Of a DNA stretch of 64,000 bases, positions 57,628 through 64,000 are shown piece after piece. A model generated the notes under the pieces. That model did not search any database, was not told the origin of the DNA, and saw only the letters and a list, made by a program, of their open reading frames with translations. A program made the position numbers and the translations under genes. The DNA is from CADEEV01 sp032127875 (GTDB lineage: Bacteria; Acidobacteriota; Vicinamibacteria; Fen-336). How positions within the stretch are numbered: the first letter of the stretch is position 1; every line of letters begins with the position of its first letter. Location: NCBI GenBank assembly GCA_032127875.1, contig JAQBHI010000046.1, forward strand, positions 1 to 64,000, in the 5' to 3' direction.

Positions 57628-58326
57628 ATGACCGCGAGCGCGCTGAAGCGCGGAGCCGGCAAAGCCTGGAACGAGTGGGTACGTCCGCTGCTCGTGCTGG
57701 TGCTGGTGCTCGGCTCGCTGCGTTCGGCCGTGGCAGACTGGAACGACGTGCCCAGTCGATCGATGGAACCCACGATCCTGCCCGGCGACCGCATCTTCGT
57801 GAACAAGCTCGCTTACGACCTGAAGGTGCCGTTCACCAGCGTCCGGATCCTGCACTGGGCCGACCCGCAGCGAGGCGACATCGTGGTGCTGTGGTCACCC
57901 TACGACGGCAAGCGGCTCGTGAAGCGGGTCGTGGGCGTGCCAGGAGACTTGATCGAGGCCAAGGGCCATCGCCTGACCATCAACGGCCACGCGGCCCAGT
58001 ACGTGCCGTTCTCCGATGCGGCGCGCAGCCAGGCCGACCTCAAGGGCGTCGACGCCACGGTCATGGCCATTGAAACCGTGGATGGCCGCAGCCACGCCGT
58101 GATGGCCGATTCGTTCCAGGGCCTCGGGGCCTCCTTCGCTCCCGTCACTGTGCCCAGCGGCAAGTACTTCCTGATGGGCGACCATCGCGACGACAGCTTC
58201 GACTCCCGTTTCTGGGGTTTCGCGGACCGGGACCTCATCGTCGGACGGGCCTCGGCCGTTGCGCTTTCGTTCGATTTCAACGAGTGGCGCCCGCGCTGGA
58301 AGCGCTTCTTCTCACCCCTTTCCTGA
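57628..58326 (+). CDS. lepB: Signal peptidase I
   Basis: A 232-residue S26 peptidase. One N-terminal membrane helix (LLVLVLVLGSLRSAVA) precedes the catalytic Ser45 in PSRSMEPTI. The general-base Lys99 is in KRLVKRVVGVPGD. The conserved C-terminal box MGDHRDDSFDSRFWGF is intact. It removes signal peptides from exported proteins, of which this window encodes many. It is shorter than the E. coli enzyme because it has a single TM segment. Start ATG 57628. Confidence 0.93.
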   Translation: MTASALKRGAGKAWNEWVRPLLVLVLVLGSLRSAVADWNDVPSRSMEPTILPGDRIFVNKLAYDLKVPFTSVRILHWADPQRGDIVVLWSPYDGKRLVKRVVGVPGDLIEAKGHRLTINGHAAQYVPFSDAARSQADLKGVDATVMAIETVDGRSHAVMADSFQGLGASFAPVTVPSGKYFLMGDHRDDSFDSRFWGFADRDLIVGRASAVALSFDFNEWRPRWKRFFSPLS

Positions 58327-58394
58327 GCCCGGAGCCTCGTGGTAGGCTCCCCGAATCGCGCCTGCCCTCCAGGGCGTCGTGAGTCGGGGGTTTC

Positions 58395-59306
58395 GTGCTC
58401 GACAACGCGCTACCGACCTCGTTTGCCGAGTTGTCGCGCCTCGGAGCGGAGGCACGTCTGGAACAGGGAGCCTACCTCTGGCGCGAGGGCGACCCCGGGG
58501 ATCACGTAGTGTTGCTCCTCGACGGCTTCCTCGAAGTGACGCACAACACCCCGGAAGGCCAGATCGTGGTGCTGCGCACGGTCGAGACCGGGGCGATCGT
58601 GGGAGAGATCGCGGCCCTCGACGGGCGACCCCGCTCAGCCACGGTCAGGGCCAGCACGCCCTGCAGGGTCGTGAGGATCGCGGCCGACGTGTTTCGCCAG
58701 GTGCTTCACCGCCGCACCGACATCCTCGAAGAGCTGTATTGGATGCAGGTCGAGCGCGTGCGCAGCCTGACGCGCCAGGTGACGCAGACCCATGATCGCG
58801 CCATCACCGACCCGCTGACGCACCTCTACAACTTCGGCTTCTTCCGCGAGCGCCTCGGGCTCGAACTCCAGCGCGCCCGCAAGACCGGCGACAACCTGGC
58901 GCTGATCATGTTCGACATCGATCACTTCAAGAACTTCAACGACGTTCACGGCCACCAGGATGGCAACATGGTACTGGTGACGGTGGCCGACATCCTGCGC
59001 ACCTCGGGCCGGCGCGGCGACATCGTGTGCCGCTACGGCGGCGAAGAGTTCGTCGTGCTGCTGTACGGCGCCACCCGCGACGAGGCTGCGCGCTTCGCCG
59101 ACTCCGCGCGCGTGTCGATCGCCGCGCACTCGTTTGCCGGCGGCGAGACGCAACCACTCGGCCGCGTCACCATCTCGGGCGGCGTGGCCGCGTTCCCCGC
59201 CGACGCTTCGGGCGACGAGGCCCTGATCAAAGCTGCCGATGCCCGCCTGTACCGCGCCAAGGAACTCGGACGCGACCGCATCGTGTCCGTGACCATCAAC
59301 AACTGA
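58395..59306 (+). CDS. cNMP-binding domain - GGDEF diguanylate cyclase
   Basis: A 303-residue regulator. Residues 10-125 form a cyclic-nucleotide/CRP-like sensor (LWREGDPGDHVVLLLDGFLE, GAIVGEIAALDGRPRSATVR). Residues 140-300 are a GGDEF domain with DPLTHLYNFGFF, MFDIDHFKNFND and the active-site RYGGEEFVVL. The signature is GGEEF, competent for c-di-GMP synthesis. There is no membrane segment. The GTG at 58395 with GGGGG upstream is the start. A second messenger link, cNMP sensing to c-di-GMP output, is inferred from domain content. The next gene overlaps by TGATG. Confidence 0.92.
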   Translation: MLDNALPTSFAELSRLGAEARLEQGAYLWREGDPGDHVVLLLDGFLEVTHNTPEGQIVVLRTVETGAIVGEIAALDGRPRSATVRASTPCRVVRIAADVFRQVLHRRTDILEELYWMQVERVRSLTRQVTQTHDRAITDPLTHLYNFGFFRERLGLELQRARKTGDNLALIMFDIDHFKNFNDVHGHQDGNMVLVTVADILRTSGRRGDIVCRYGGEEFVVLLYGATRDEAARFADSARVSIAAHSFAGGETQPLGRVTISGGVAAFPADASGDEALIKAADARLYRAKELGRDRIVSVTINN

Positions 59307-59980
59307 TGCGCTGCGCGCTGGCGCTACTGCTGGCGCTGGCTGGGGCCCCAGACGCCTTTGCCGCCGAGACGGCCGACACCTTCCTGACGCTCGACGCAAT
59401 CGTCGAACCCACGCCGGGCTTCGTTCCTGCTGCGGCGCCTCGGCGGCTGCTGATCCTCGAAGACGGCACGCTCTACGTCGGGGGCACGCGGCATCTGGCG
59501 ACGGGCCGCCTCGAGAAGAGCGAGATGAAGGCGATCGAGAAGCGTCTCGACAAGCTTCGCAAGCAGCAGGCCGCGCTGCCGGCCAGCGTCAGCTTTGGTG
59601 CGGGCGCTGCGAAGTACCGGCTCCTGGTCGCAAAGGGCAAGCCAATCGAGGTGACGACGACGGGGAATCCCGAGCTGGCGCCCTTCAGCCTCCGGCTTCT
59701 CGCCTCGCTCGTCGCCGATCTCGCCTCTCTCAGCCATCCCTCGCTGCGCCCCTACCGTCCTGGGTTCTACGCGCTGCGCGCCCAGCAAGGAAGCTTGTCT
59801 GGCGGTTGCCGCTATTGGAGCTTTCCGGTGTCACTGGAGCAGAGCCTGGCGGCACCCCAGCCGCTGTCGGCGGCGGCGGCGGGCGACTGGCCGACCGGCG
59901 CCGTCGCCGCGTCCGTCTGCGCGAACGACAAGAGCTACGTCGTCACGCTGCGGCCGCTGCTGCCGGGCGAACGCCCGTAG
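59306..59980 (+). CDS. Secreted hypothetical protein, co-translated with the GGDEF gene
   Basis: A 224-residue exported protein. A signal peptide (MRCALALLLALAGAPDAFA) leads to a mixed region with a helical segment (SEMKAIEKRLDKLRKQQAAL) and a domain with two Cys (SGGCRYWSF; ASVCANDKSY) likely to pair. No family was recognised. ATG 59306 overlaps the GGDEF stop (TGATG). It may be an envelope partner of the c-di-GMP protein (inference from coupling only). Confidence 0.75.
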   Translation: MRCALALLLALAGAPDAFAAETADTFLTLDAIVEPTPGFVPAAAPRRLLILEDGTLYVGGTRHLATGRLEKSEMKAIEKRLDKLRKQQAALPASVSFGAGAAKYRLLVAKGKPIEVTTTGNPELAPFSLRLLASLVADLASLSHPSLRPYRPGFYALRAQQGSLSGGCRYWSFPVSLEQSLAAPQPLSAAAAGDWPTGAVAASVCANDKSYVVTLRPLLPGERP

Positions 59981-60020
59981 CGTACAGCGAGCTTGACTCC
60001 CGAAACTATTGGACCCGTGC

Positions 60021-60026
60021 TATAGT
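60021..60026 (+). promoter_or_regulatory. Extended -10 promoter of the rho leader
   Basis: TG at 60018-60019 precedes TATAGT (60021-60026) by one base, the extended -10 pattern. A TTGACT at 59993 lies too far (22 nt). Transcription would begin near 60033, just before the leader Shine-Dalgarno. Confidence 0.5.
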
Positions 60027-60044
60027 CGCTTCCGGAGGACGACG

Positions 60045-60077
60045 ATGACCGTTTCGCGGTGGGCGAGCCGCCCATGA
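60045..60077 (+). CDS. Rho leader peptide (10 residues)
   Basis: ATG 60045 has the best Shine-Dalgarno in the area (GGAGG 60034-60038, 6 nt upstream) but is out of frame with rho. It encodes MTVSRWASRP and stops at TGA 60075-60077, sharing ATGA with the rho ATG at 60074. A short leader preceding rho is known in E. coli (rhoL), where it takes part in feedback regulation; here the peptide is much shorter and unrelated. Confidence 0.55.
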   Translation: MTVSRWASRP

Positions 60078-61342
60078 GGCATGGCTCGCGGCACTCGCGG
60101 CGCCATCGAAACCCCCACAGACACGACCGGCCCAACGGACCCCAACAGCAGCACCAGGGGCCGAGAGGGCCGCGGGATCCCCGACAAGCCCCCATCCCGA
60201 CGACGGGTCCGACGACGGACGTCGCGGGCGTCGCTGAGTTGACGGAAGGGGCGGGCGGGTTCCTGAGGCAGGTCGCCCAGAACTACCTACCGCACCGCGA
60301 CGACGTCACGGTTCCGGCGTCGATCGCCCGAGATCACGGGCTGCGGGACGGCGTAGAGGTCGAGGGCCTTGCGCGTGACGGTGGCGGTGGGCGCCGCACC
60401 CTCGTAGAAGTTCAGAAGGTGATGGGGATGACCCCGGAAGAGGCCCTTGCTCTGCCTCACTTCCAGGACCTCATCTCGATCAATCCGAACGAGGCCTTCC
60501 AGCTCGCCGGCGAGAACGCCGAGGCGAGCCTTCGGATCATCGACCTGATCGCCCCGATCGGCCGAGGCCAACGCGGGCTGATCGTGTCTCCGCCCAAGGC
60601 CGGCAAGACGACACTGCTCGAGCACCTGGGCCGCTCGATCGCGGCGAATCATCCCGAGACTCACCTGATACTGCTGCTCATCGACGAGCGACCCGAAGAG
60701 GTCACGCACTTCCGCCGGGCCGTTCAGGCCGAGGTGCTCGCGTCTTCCTCGGACTCGGCGGCCGACGCTCACATCCGGCTGGCGCGCCTCGCAATGGAGC
60801 GCGCCAAGCGCCTCGTCGAGGCGGGCCGTCACGTGATGATCCTGCTCGATTCGCTCACGCGTCTCGGGCGTGCCAGCAACCGCGAGATGGGGCCCGGCGG
60901 CCGCACCATGTCGGGTGGCGTCGACAACCGGGCGCTGCTCTTCCCGCGGCAGTTCTTCGGCGCCGCGCGCAACTGCGAAGGCAGCGGCAGCCTGACGATC
61001 CTGGCCACCGCCCTGATCGACACCGGCAGCCGCATGGACGAGGTGATCTTCCAGGAGTTCAAGGGCACCGGGAACATGGAGCTGATCCTCGACCGCTCGA
61101 TCGCCGATCGGCGCGTCTTCCCCGCGGTGGACGTGCTCAAGTCCGGCACGCGCCGCGAAGAACTGCTGTGCTCGCCTGAAGAGCTCGCCAAGCGGCACCT
61201 GCTGCGCCGCGCGCTCGCCGATCTCTCGACGGTCGAGGCCGCGCAGTTCCTGCTCGACAAGATCAACAAGACGCCTTCGAACGCCGCGTTCTTGGCCGCG
61301 CTGGTGGCGCCTTCGCCCTCGGCCGTGCGGAGGTTTCGTTGA
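60074..61342 (+). CDS. rho: Transcription termination factor Rho
   Basis: A 422-residue Rho. The RNA-binding cold-shock fold (RQVAQNYLPHRDDVTVPASI) is followed by the RecA-type ATPase core: Walker A SPPKAGKTTLL (Lys178), LLLIDERPEEVTHF, LDSLTRLGRASN, the GGVDNRALLFPRQFFG loop and FKGTGNMEL. The usual N-terminal helical domain is replaced by about 45 residues rich in Arg, His, Pro and Gln (RHGSRHSRRHRNPHRH, NGPQQQHQG), an extra RNA- or metal-binding segment by composition. The ATG at 60074 overlaps the leader stop; GTG 60059 is an upstream alternative. It terminates transcription genome-wide and is essential in many bacteria. Confidence 0.95.
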   Translation: MRHGSRHSRRHRNPHRHDRPNGPQQQHQGPRGPRDPRQAPIPTTGPTTDVAGVAELTEGAGGFLRQVAQNYLPHRDDVTVPASIARDHGLRDGVEVEGLARDGGGGRRTLVEVQKVMGMTPEEALALPHFQDLISINPNEAFQLAGENAEASLRIIDLIAPIGRGQRGLIVSPPKAGKTTLLEHLGRSIAANHPETHLILLLIDERPEEVTHFRRAVQAEVLASSSDSAADAHIRLARLAMERAKRLVEAGRHVMILLDSLTRLGRASNREMGPGGRTMSGGVDNRALLFPRQFFGAARNCEGSGSLTILATALIDTGSRMDEVIFQEFKGTGNMELILDRSIADRRVFPAVDVLKSGTRREELLCSPEELAKRHLLRRALADLSTVEAAQFLLDKINKTPSNAAFLAALVAPSPSAVRRFR

Positions 61343-61440
61343 TAACTCCGGGGGGGTACGGACGCATGCACCCCCCCGCGCCCTTCGGGCTCCCCCCCCA
61401 GCCGCTGCGCGCCAGAGTGAATCTGGCGCTCCGCTGGCCG
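61342..61440 (+). repeat. Dispersed triple-hairpin element, copy 6
   Basis: It starts at the last base of the rho stop codon. AACTCCGGGGGGGTACGG, seven C, GCCC/TTC/GGGC, eight C, then terminal hairpin GCGCCAGA/GTGAA/TCTGGCGC. The terminal stem differs from copies 1 and 4 at paired positions with pairing retained. Confidence 0.82.
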
Positions 61441-61452
61441 CCGGCCTCGCGC

Positions 61453-61458
61453 TAGAAT
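61453..61458 (+). promoter_or_regulatory. -10-like TAGAAT before the esterase gene
   Basis: TAGAAT lies 23 nt before ATG 61482, with GGAGG between. It is the best placed of the recurrent TAGAAT hexamers. Confidence 0.4.
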
Positions 61459-61481
61459 CCAACCCTCGCGGAGGCGCCAGA

Positions 61482-62213
61482 ATGAAGCACGAGCATCACC
61501 GCTGGTATTCCCATCGCCTGGGCAGGGAGATGGGTATCAACGTGTACGGCCACTACGGCTCGCCGATCCTCGTTTTCCCGACCAGCGGCGGCGACGAGAA
61601 CGAATACGCAGGGCAGGGGATGATCGGCGCGCTCGCGCATCACATCGACTCGGGGCGCGTGAAGTTCTACTGCGTCAACTCGATGAACAATCAGAGCTGG
61701 TACGACACGCGTGCGCACCCGCGGCACCGCAGCTACGTTCAGGTCCAGTACGATGCCTATATCGCCTGGGAAGTGGCGCCGTTCATCCGCGATGACTGCC
61801 GCTCGCCGGAGATCGGCATCACCACCAACGGGTCTTCGTTCGGCGCGTATCATGCCGCCAACACGCTCCTCAAGCATCCCGACGTGTTTCGGCGTTGCCT
61901 GGCGCTCTCGGGCGTCTACGACATCCGCAAGTTCATGGACGGCGACTACGACGACAACTTCTACTTCAACAACCCCGTAGACTACCTGGCGAACCTGAAC
62001 GACCCCTACCAGCTCCACCACCTGCGGCAGGACGACATTCGCTTCGCCACGGGCCACGGGCCCTGGGAGGACTCGGGGCCGACTTACCAGATCTCCGACG
62101 TCTTGTCGCGCCGCGGCATCAAGCATACGGTCGACAACTGGGGCGCCGAGGGCGGGCATGAGTGGCCGTACTGGAAAAACCAGATGAACGAGTACATCGG
62201 GCGATTGTTCTAG
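61482..62213 (+). CDS. Alpha/beta-hydrolase esterase (COG4947-like)
   Basis: A 243-residue cytosolic protein. The nucleophile elbow is GITTNGSSFGAYHAANTLL. Oxyanion and fold markers are PILVFPTSGGDENEY, then WGAEGGHEWPYWKNQM carrying the likely catalytic His. Relatives are the uncharacterised putative esterases with the same ISTTGGSFGAYHAAN-like signature. There is no signal peptide. GGAGG lies 8 nt upstream of the ATG. Substrate unknown. Confidence 0.85.
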   Translation: MKHEHHRWYSHRLGREMGINVYGHYGSPILVFPTSGGDENEYAGQGMIGALAHHIDSGRVKFYCVNSMNNQSWYDTRAHPRHRSYVQVQYDAYIAWEVAPFIRDDCRSPEIGITTNGSSFGAYHAANTLLKHPDVFRRCLALSGVYDIRKFMDGDYDDNFYFNNPVDYLANLNDPYQLHHLRQDDIRFATGHGPWEDSGPTYQISDVLSRRGIKHTVDNWGAEGGHEWPYWKNQMNEYIGRLF

Positions 62214-62283
62214 GTCCACGGCCTGCCTTCGCCCGGTGCGCGTCCGAGGGAACACGGGCAGGCCTCCCGTCGTAGCGTCGCAG

Positions 62284-62289
62284 TAGAAT
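62284..62289 (+). promoter_or_regulatory. -10-like TAGAAT before the MacA-type adaptor
   Basis: TAGAAT is 28 nt before the TTG start at 62318, with GGGGGAG between. It may mark the start of the efflux operon. Confidence 0.4.
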
Positions 62290-62317
62290 CCACGGTTCGA
62301 TCGGGGGAGCGCACGGC

Positions 62318-63517
62318 TTGTCTGAACTGAAGAACGACCTCGATTCCTTGAAGATCGACCGGGAGCGGCCGGCCGCAAGCGCCTGGCGCTGGCCGTTGCT
62401 GCTGCTCGTTCCCGCGCTGTTGCTGCTGGCGGTCGTCTACGCGCTCAGGCTGCGACAGGCGCTGGCGGCGCCCGAGGTCGAGACGCTTCGCGTGAGCGTG
62501 CGGGCGGCGACGGGGGCCTCGGCAGGCACGCCCCTGCTCTCGGCCTCGGGTTACGTGGTCGCGCGGCGCAAAGCGGTGGTCTCGGCGAAGATCCAGGGCC
62601 GGCTTTCCGAACTCAAGGTCGAAGAGGGCAGCCACGTCCGCGAGAACGAAGTGATCGCGCGCCTCGAAGACGCCGACTACCGTGCCTCGGTCGTTCGCGC
62701 CGAGGCCGAGGTGCAAGGCGCTCAGGCGGATCTGGCCGAGAACCAGCGCCAGTTGCGGCTGGCCGAGCGCCTCGCCGCCGAGAAGGTGCTCGCCGAGGAC
62801 CAGCGCGAGATGGCGGCGAGCCGCGTGCGGATCGCCGAGGCCGCGCTGGCTCAAGCGCGCGCGAACGTGGGCTTTGTGGAGGCTCAGCTCCAGAACACGG
62901 TGATCCGCGCCCCCTTCAGCGGGGTCGTCGTGAAGAAGATGGCCGAGGTCGGGGAGAGCGTCGCGCCGATCCCGCCCGGTGTGAACATCTCGACCGCCTC
63001 GGGCGCGATCGTGGCGCTCGCTGACCTGGAGACGCTCGAGGTCGAGGCGGACATCGCTGAGTCGAACGTGGCGAAGCTGTCCGAGGGGCAACCCGCCGAG
63101 GTCGCCGCCGAGGCCTTTCCCGATCGCCGCTACAAGGCGGTGCTCCGGCAGGTGATCCCCACGGCGGATCGCACCAAGGCCACCGTGCAGGTCAAGGTCA
63201 CGATCCTCGACAAGGACAAGGACCTGAAGCCCGAGATGAGCGCCCGTGTCACCTTTCTCGAGAAGCAGCCACAGGCAACCGCCTCCGCGCCGCCGGTCGC
63301 CACGATCGCGGTCCCGAAAGAAGCCATCGCGACGCGCGACGGCCGGAGCGTGGTGTTCGAAGTCGTCGAGGGCAAGGCGCACCAGCGCGCCGTCGCCACG
63401 CTCGGCGAGCGGGACGGACAGCTGGTCGTGAAGCAGGGTCTCGTCGGCGGTGAAATCCTGGTGGCGCGGCCGGCCGAGAACCTGAAGGACGGCGACGCCG
63501 TCCGTGTGAAGGAGTAG
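62318..63517 (+). CDS. MacA-like efflux periplasmic adaptor
   Basis: A 399-residue adaptor. A cytoplasmic N-terminus and single TM anchor (WPLLLLVPALLLLAVVYAL, residues 25-43) precede a lipoyl half (VVARRKAVVSAKIQGRLSEL), a coiled-coil hairpin (about 130-195), the second lipoyl half (NTVIRAPFSGVVVKK) and barrel domains. The TTG start at 62318 has GGGGGAG 8 nt upstream. The MacB-like ATPase gene follows 5 nt later, so the pair forms an ABC-driven tripartite exporter. Substrate unknown. Confidence 0.9.
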   Translation: MSELKNDLDSLKIDRERPAASAWRWPLLLLVPALLLLAVVYALRLRQALAAPEVETLRVSVRAATGASAGTPLLSASGYVVARRKAVVSAKIQGRLSELKVEEGSHVRENEVIARLEDADYRASVVRAEAEVQGAQADLAENQRQLRLAERLAAEKVLAEDQREMAASRVRIAEAALAQARANVGFVEAQLQNTVIRAPFSGVVVKKMAEVGESVAPIPPGVNISTASGAIVALADLETLEVEADIAESNVAKLSEGQPAEVAAEAFPDRRYKAVLRQVIPTADRTKATVQVKVTILDKDKDLKPEMSARVTFLEKQPQATASAPPVATIAVPKEAIATRDGRSVVFEVVEGKAHQRAVATLGERDGQLVVKQGLVGGEILVARPAENLKDGDAVRVKE

Positions 63518-63522
63518 CCAGC

Positions 63523-64000
63523 ATGGCGATGGTCGACGTCCAGGGCGTCCGCAAGCTGTACCGTCGCGACAGCCAAGAGATCACGGTCCTCGACGGCATC
63601 GATCTTCAGGTCCCCGAAGGCGAGTTCGTGGCGCTCATGGGGCCCTCGGGCTCGGGCAAGACGACACTGCTCAACCTGATCGCCGGCATCGACCGCCCGA
63701 CGTCCGGCCAGGTGATCGTGGCGGGCACCGACGTCGCCCAGCTTTCCGAGAGCGCCCTGGCCGGTTGGCGGAGCCGGAGCATCGGTTTCATCTTCCAGTT
63801 CTACAACCTGATCCCGGTCCTTTCCGCGACCGAGAACGTGGAACTACCGCTGCTGCTCACGAGCCTTGCCAAGAAGGAGCGCCGCGAGCGGGCGCTCACG
63901 GCTCTGAAGGTCGTGGGCCTCGCCGATCGGGCCGGGCACTATCCGCGCCAGCTCTCGGGTGGTCAGGAGCAGCGTGTGGCGATCGCTCGCGCTATCGTCG
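63523..64000 (+). CDS. MacB/LolD-type ABC transporter ATPase, 3' end outside window
   Basis: The open frame runs off the window after 159 residues. Walker A is GPSGSGKTTLLNLIAGIDRP, the Q-loop is FIFQFYNLIPVLSATENVEL, and the signature is QLSGGQEQRVAIARAIV. Walker B lies just beyond base 64000. AAGGAG lies upstream of ATG 63523, 5 nt after the adaptor stop. A permease gene presumably follows outside the window. Confidence 0.93.
   Translation, partial: MAMVDVQGVRKLYRRDSQEITVLDGIDLQVPEGEFVALMGPSGSGKTTLLNLIAGIDRPTSGQVIVAGTDVAQLSESALAGWRSRSIGFIFQFYNLIPVLSATENVELPLLLTSLAKKERRERALTALKVVGLADRAGHYPRQLSGGQEQRVAIARAIV

Noticed and set aside
59993..59998. TTGACT as the -35 box of rho
   Set aside because: It is 22 nt from the TATAGT; the extended TG motif makes a -35 unnecessary.

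Overview
The window is GC-rich, gene-dense bacterial chromosome. Outer-membrane barrels, a TonB-dependent receptor and Tat/Sec lipoproteins point to a Gram-negative cell envelope. Myxobacterial-style Ser/Thr kinase motifs, HemQ, an NtrC/sigma-54 circuit, UGA-coded selenocysteine and a cobalamin riboswitch fit a lineage such as Acidobacteriota or Myxococcota (inference; there is no 16S or other marker here to settle it). No rRNA, tRNA, CRISPR array or insertion sequence was seen.

Layout. 1-512: 3' truncated pxpA. 658-6745: a compact sigma-54 locus. A four-gene minus-strand operon (outer-membrane barrel, cupredoxin-like protein, sensor kinase, NtrC-type regulator) is flanked on both sides by paralogous His-rich Tat lipoproteins. 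Each lipoprotein has a near-consensus sigma-54 promoter and the same upstream palindrome at the same distance. 6802-11335: VWA protein, accD, a coiled-coil protein and a Ser/Thr kinase. 11647-18153: TPR-pseudokinase scaffold, then an AlgI-like acyltransferase with an AlgJ-like/beta-propeller fusion. 18206-21829: two PQQ-type sugar dehydrogenases, an Mpo1-like protein and hemQ on the minus strand. 21888-24918: TRAP-TAXI transporter whose fused permease is broken by four frameshifts. 24992-29308: RND efflux pair. 29401-39234: Arg/Asp-repeat secreted protein, DUF2062 protein, nadE, glgP, zinc-ribbon proteins, pilT and two adjacent PPK2 genes.

39185-45237 is a cobalamin uptake operon (btuB, a COG2102 ATPase, btuF, btuC, btuD and a truncated second binding protein) behind a sigma-70 promoter and an adenosylcobalamin riboswitch. 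Its coding junctions overlap by 2-4 nt. 45256-50945 holds an M14-family protein and hemE-hemY. 50961-53743 holds a large metalloprotease downstream of a decayed VapBC module (antitoxin intact, toxin internally deleted). 53818-56064 holds gamma-glutamyltransferase followed by a thioredoxin-like selenoprotein with an in-frame UGA and a SECIS-like hairpin. 56096-61342: M64 peptidase, signal peptidase I, a cNMP-binding GGDEF protein, a secreted hypothetical and rho with a 10-codon leader peptide. 61482-64000: esterase, efflux adaptor and a MacB-type ATPase cut by the window end.

A dispersed element of about 90-100 bp occurs in six places, one of them a tandem pair, plus one fragment, mostly just after stop codons. 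It folds into consecutive hairpins whose stems change in a compensatory way between copies. The three observations I rate most worth following up are the sigma-54/His-lipoprotein locus, the selenoprotein and this repeat family.
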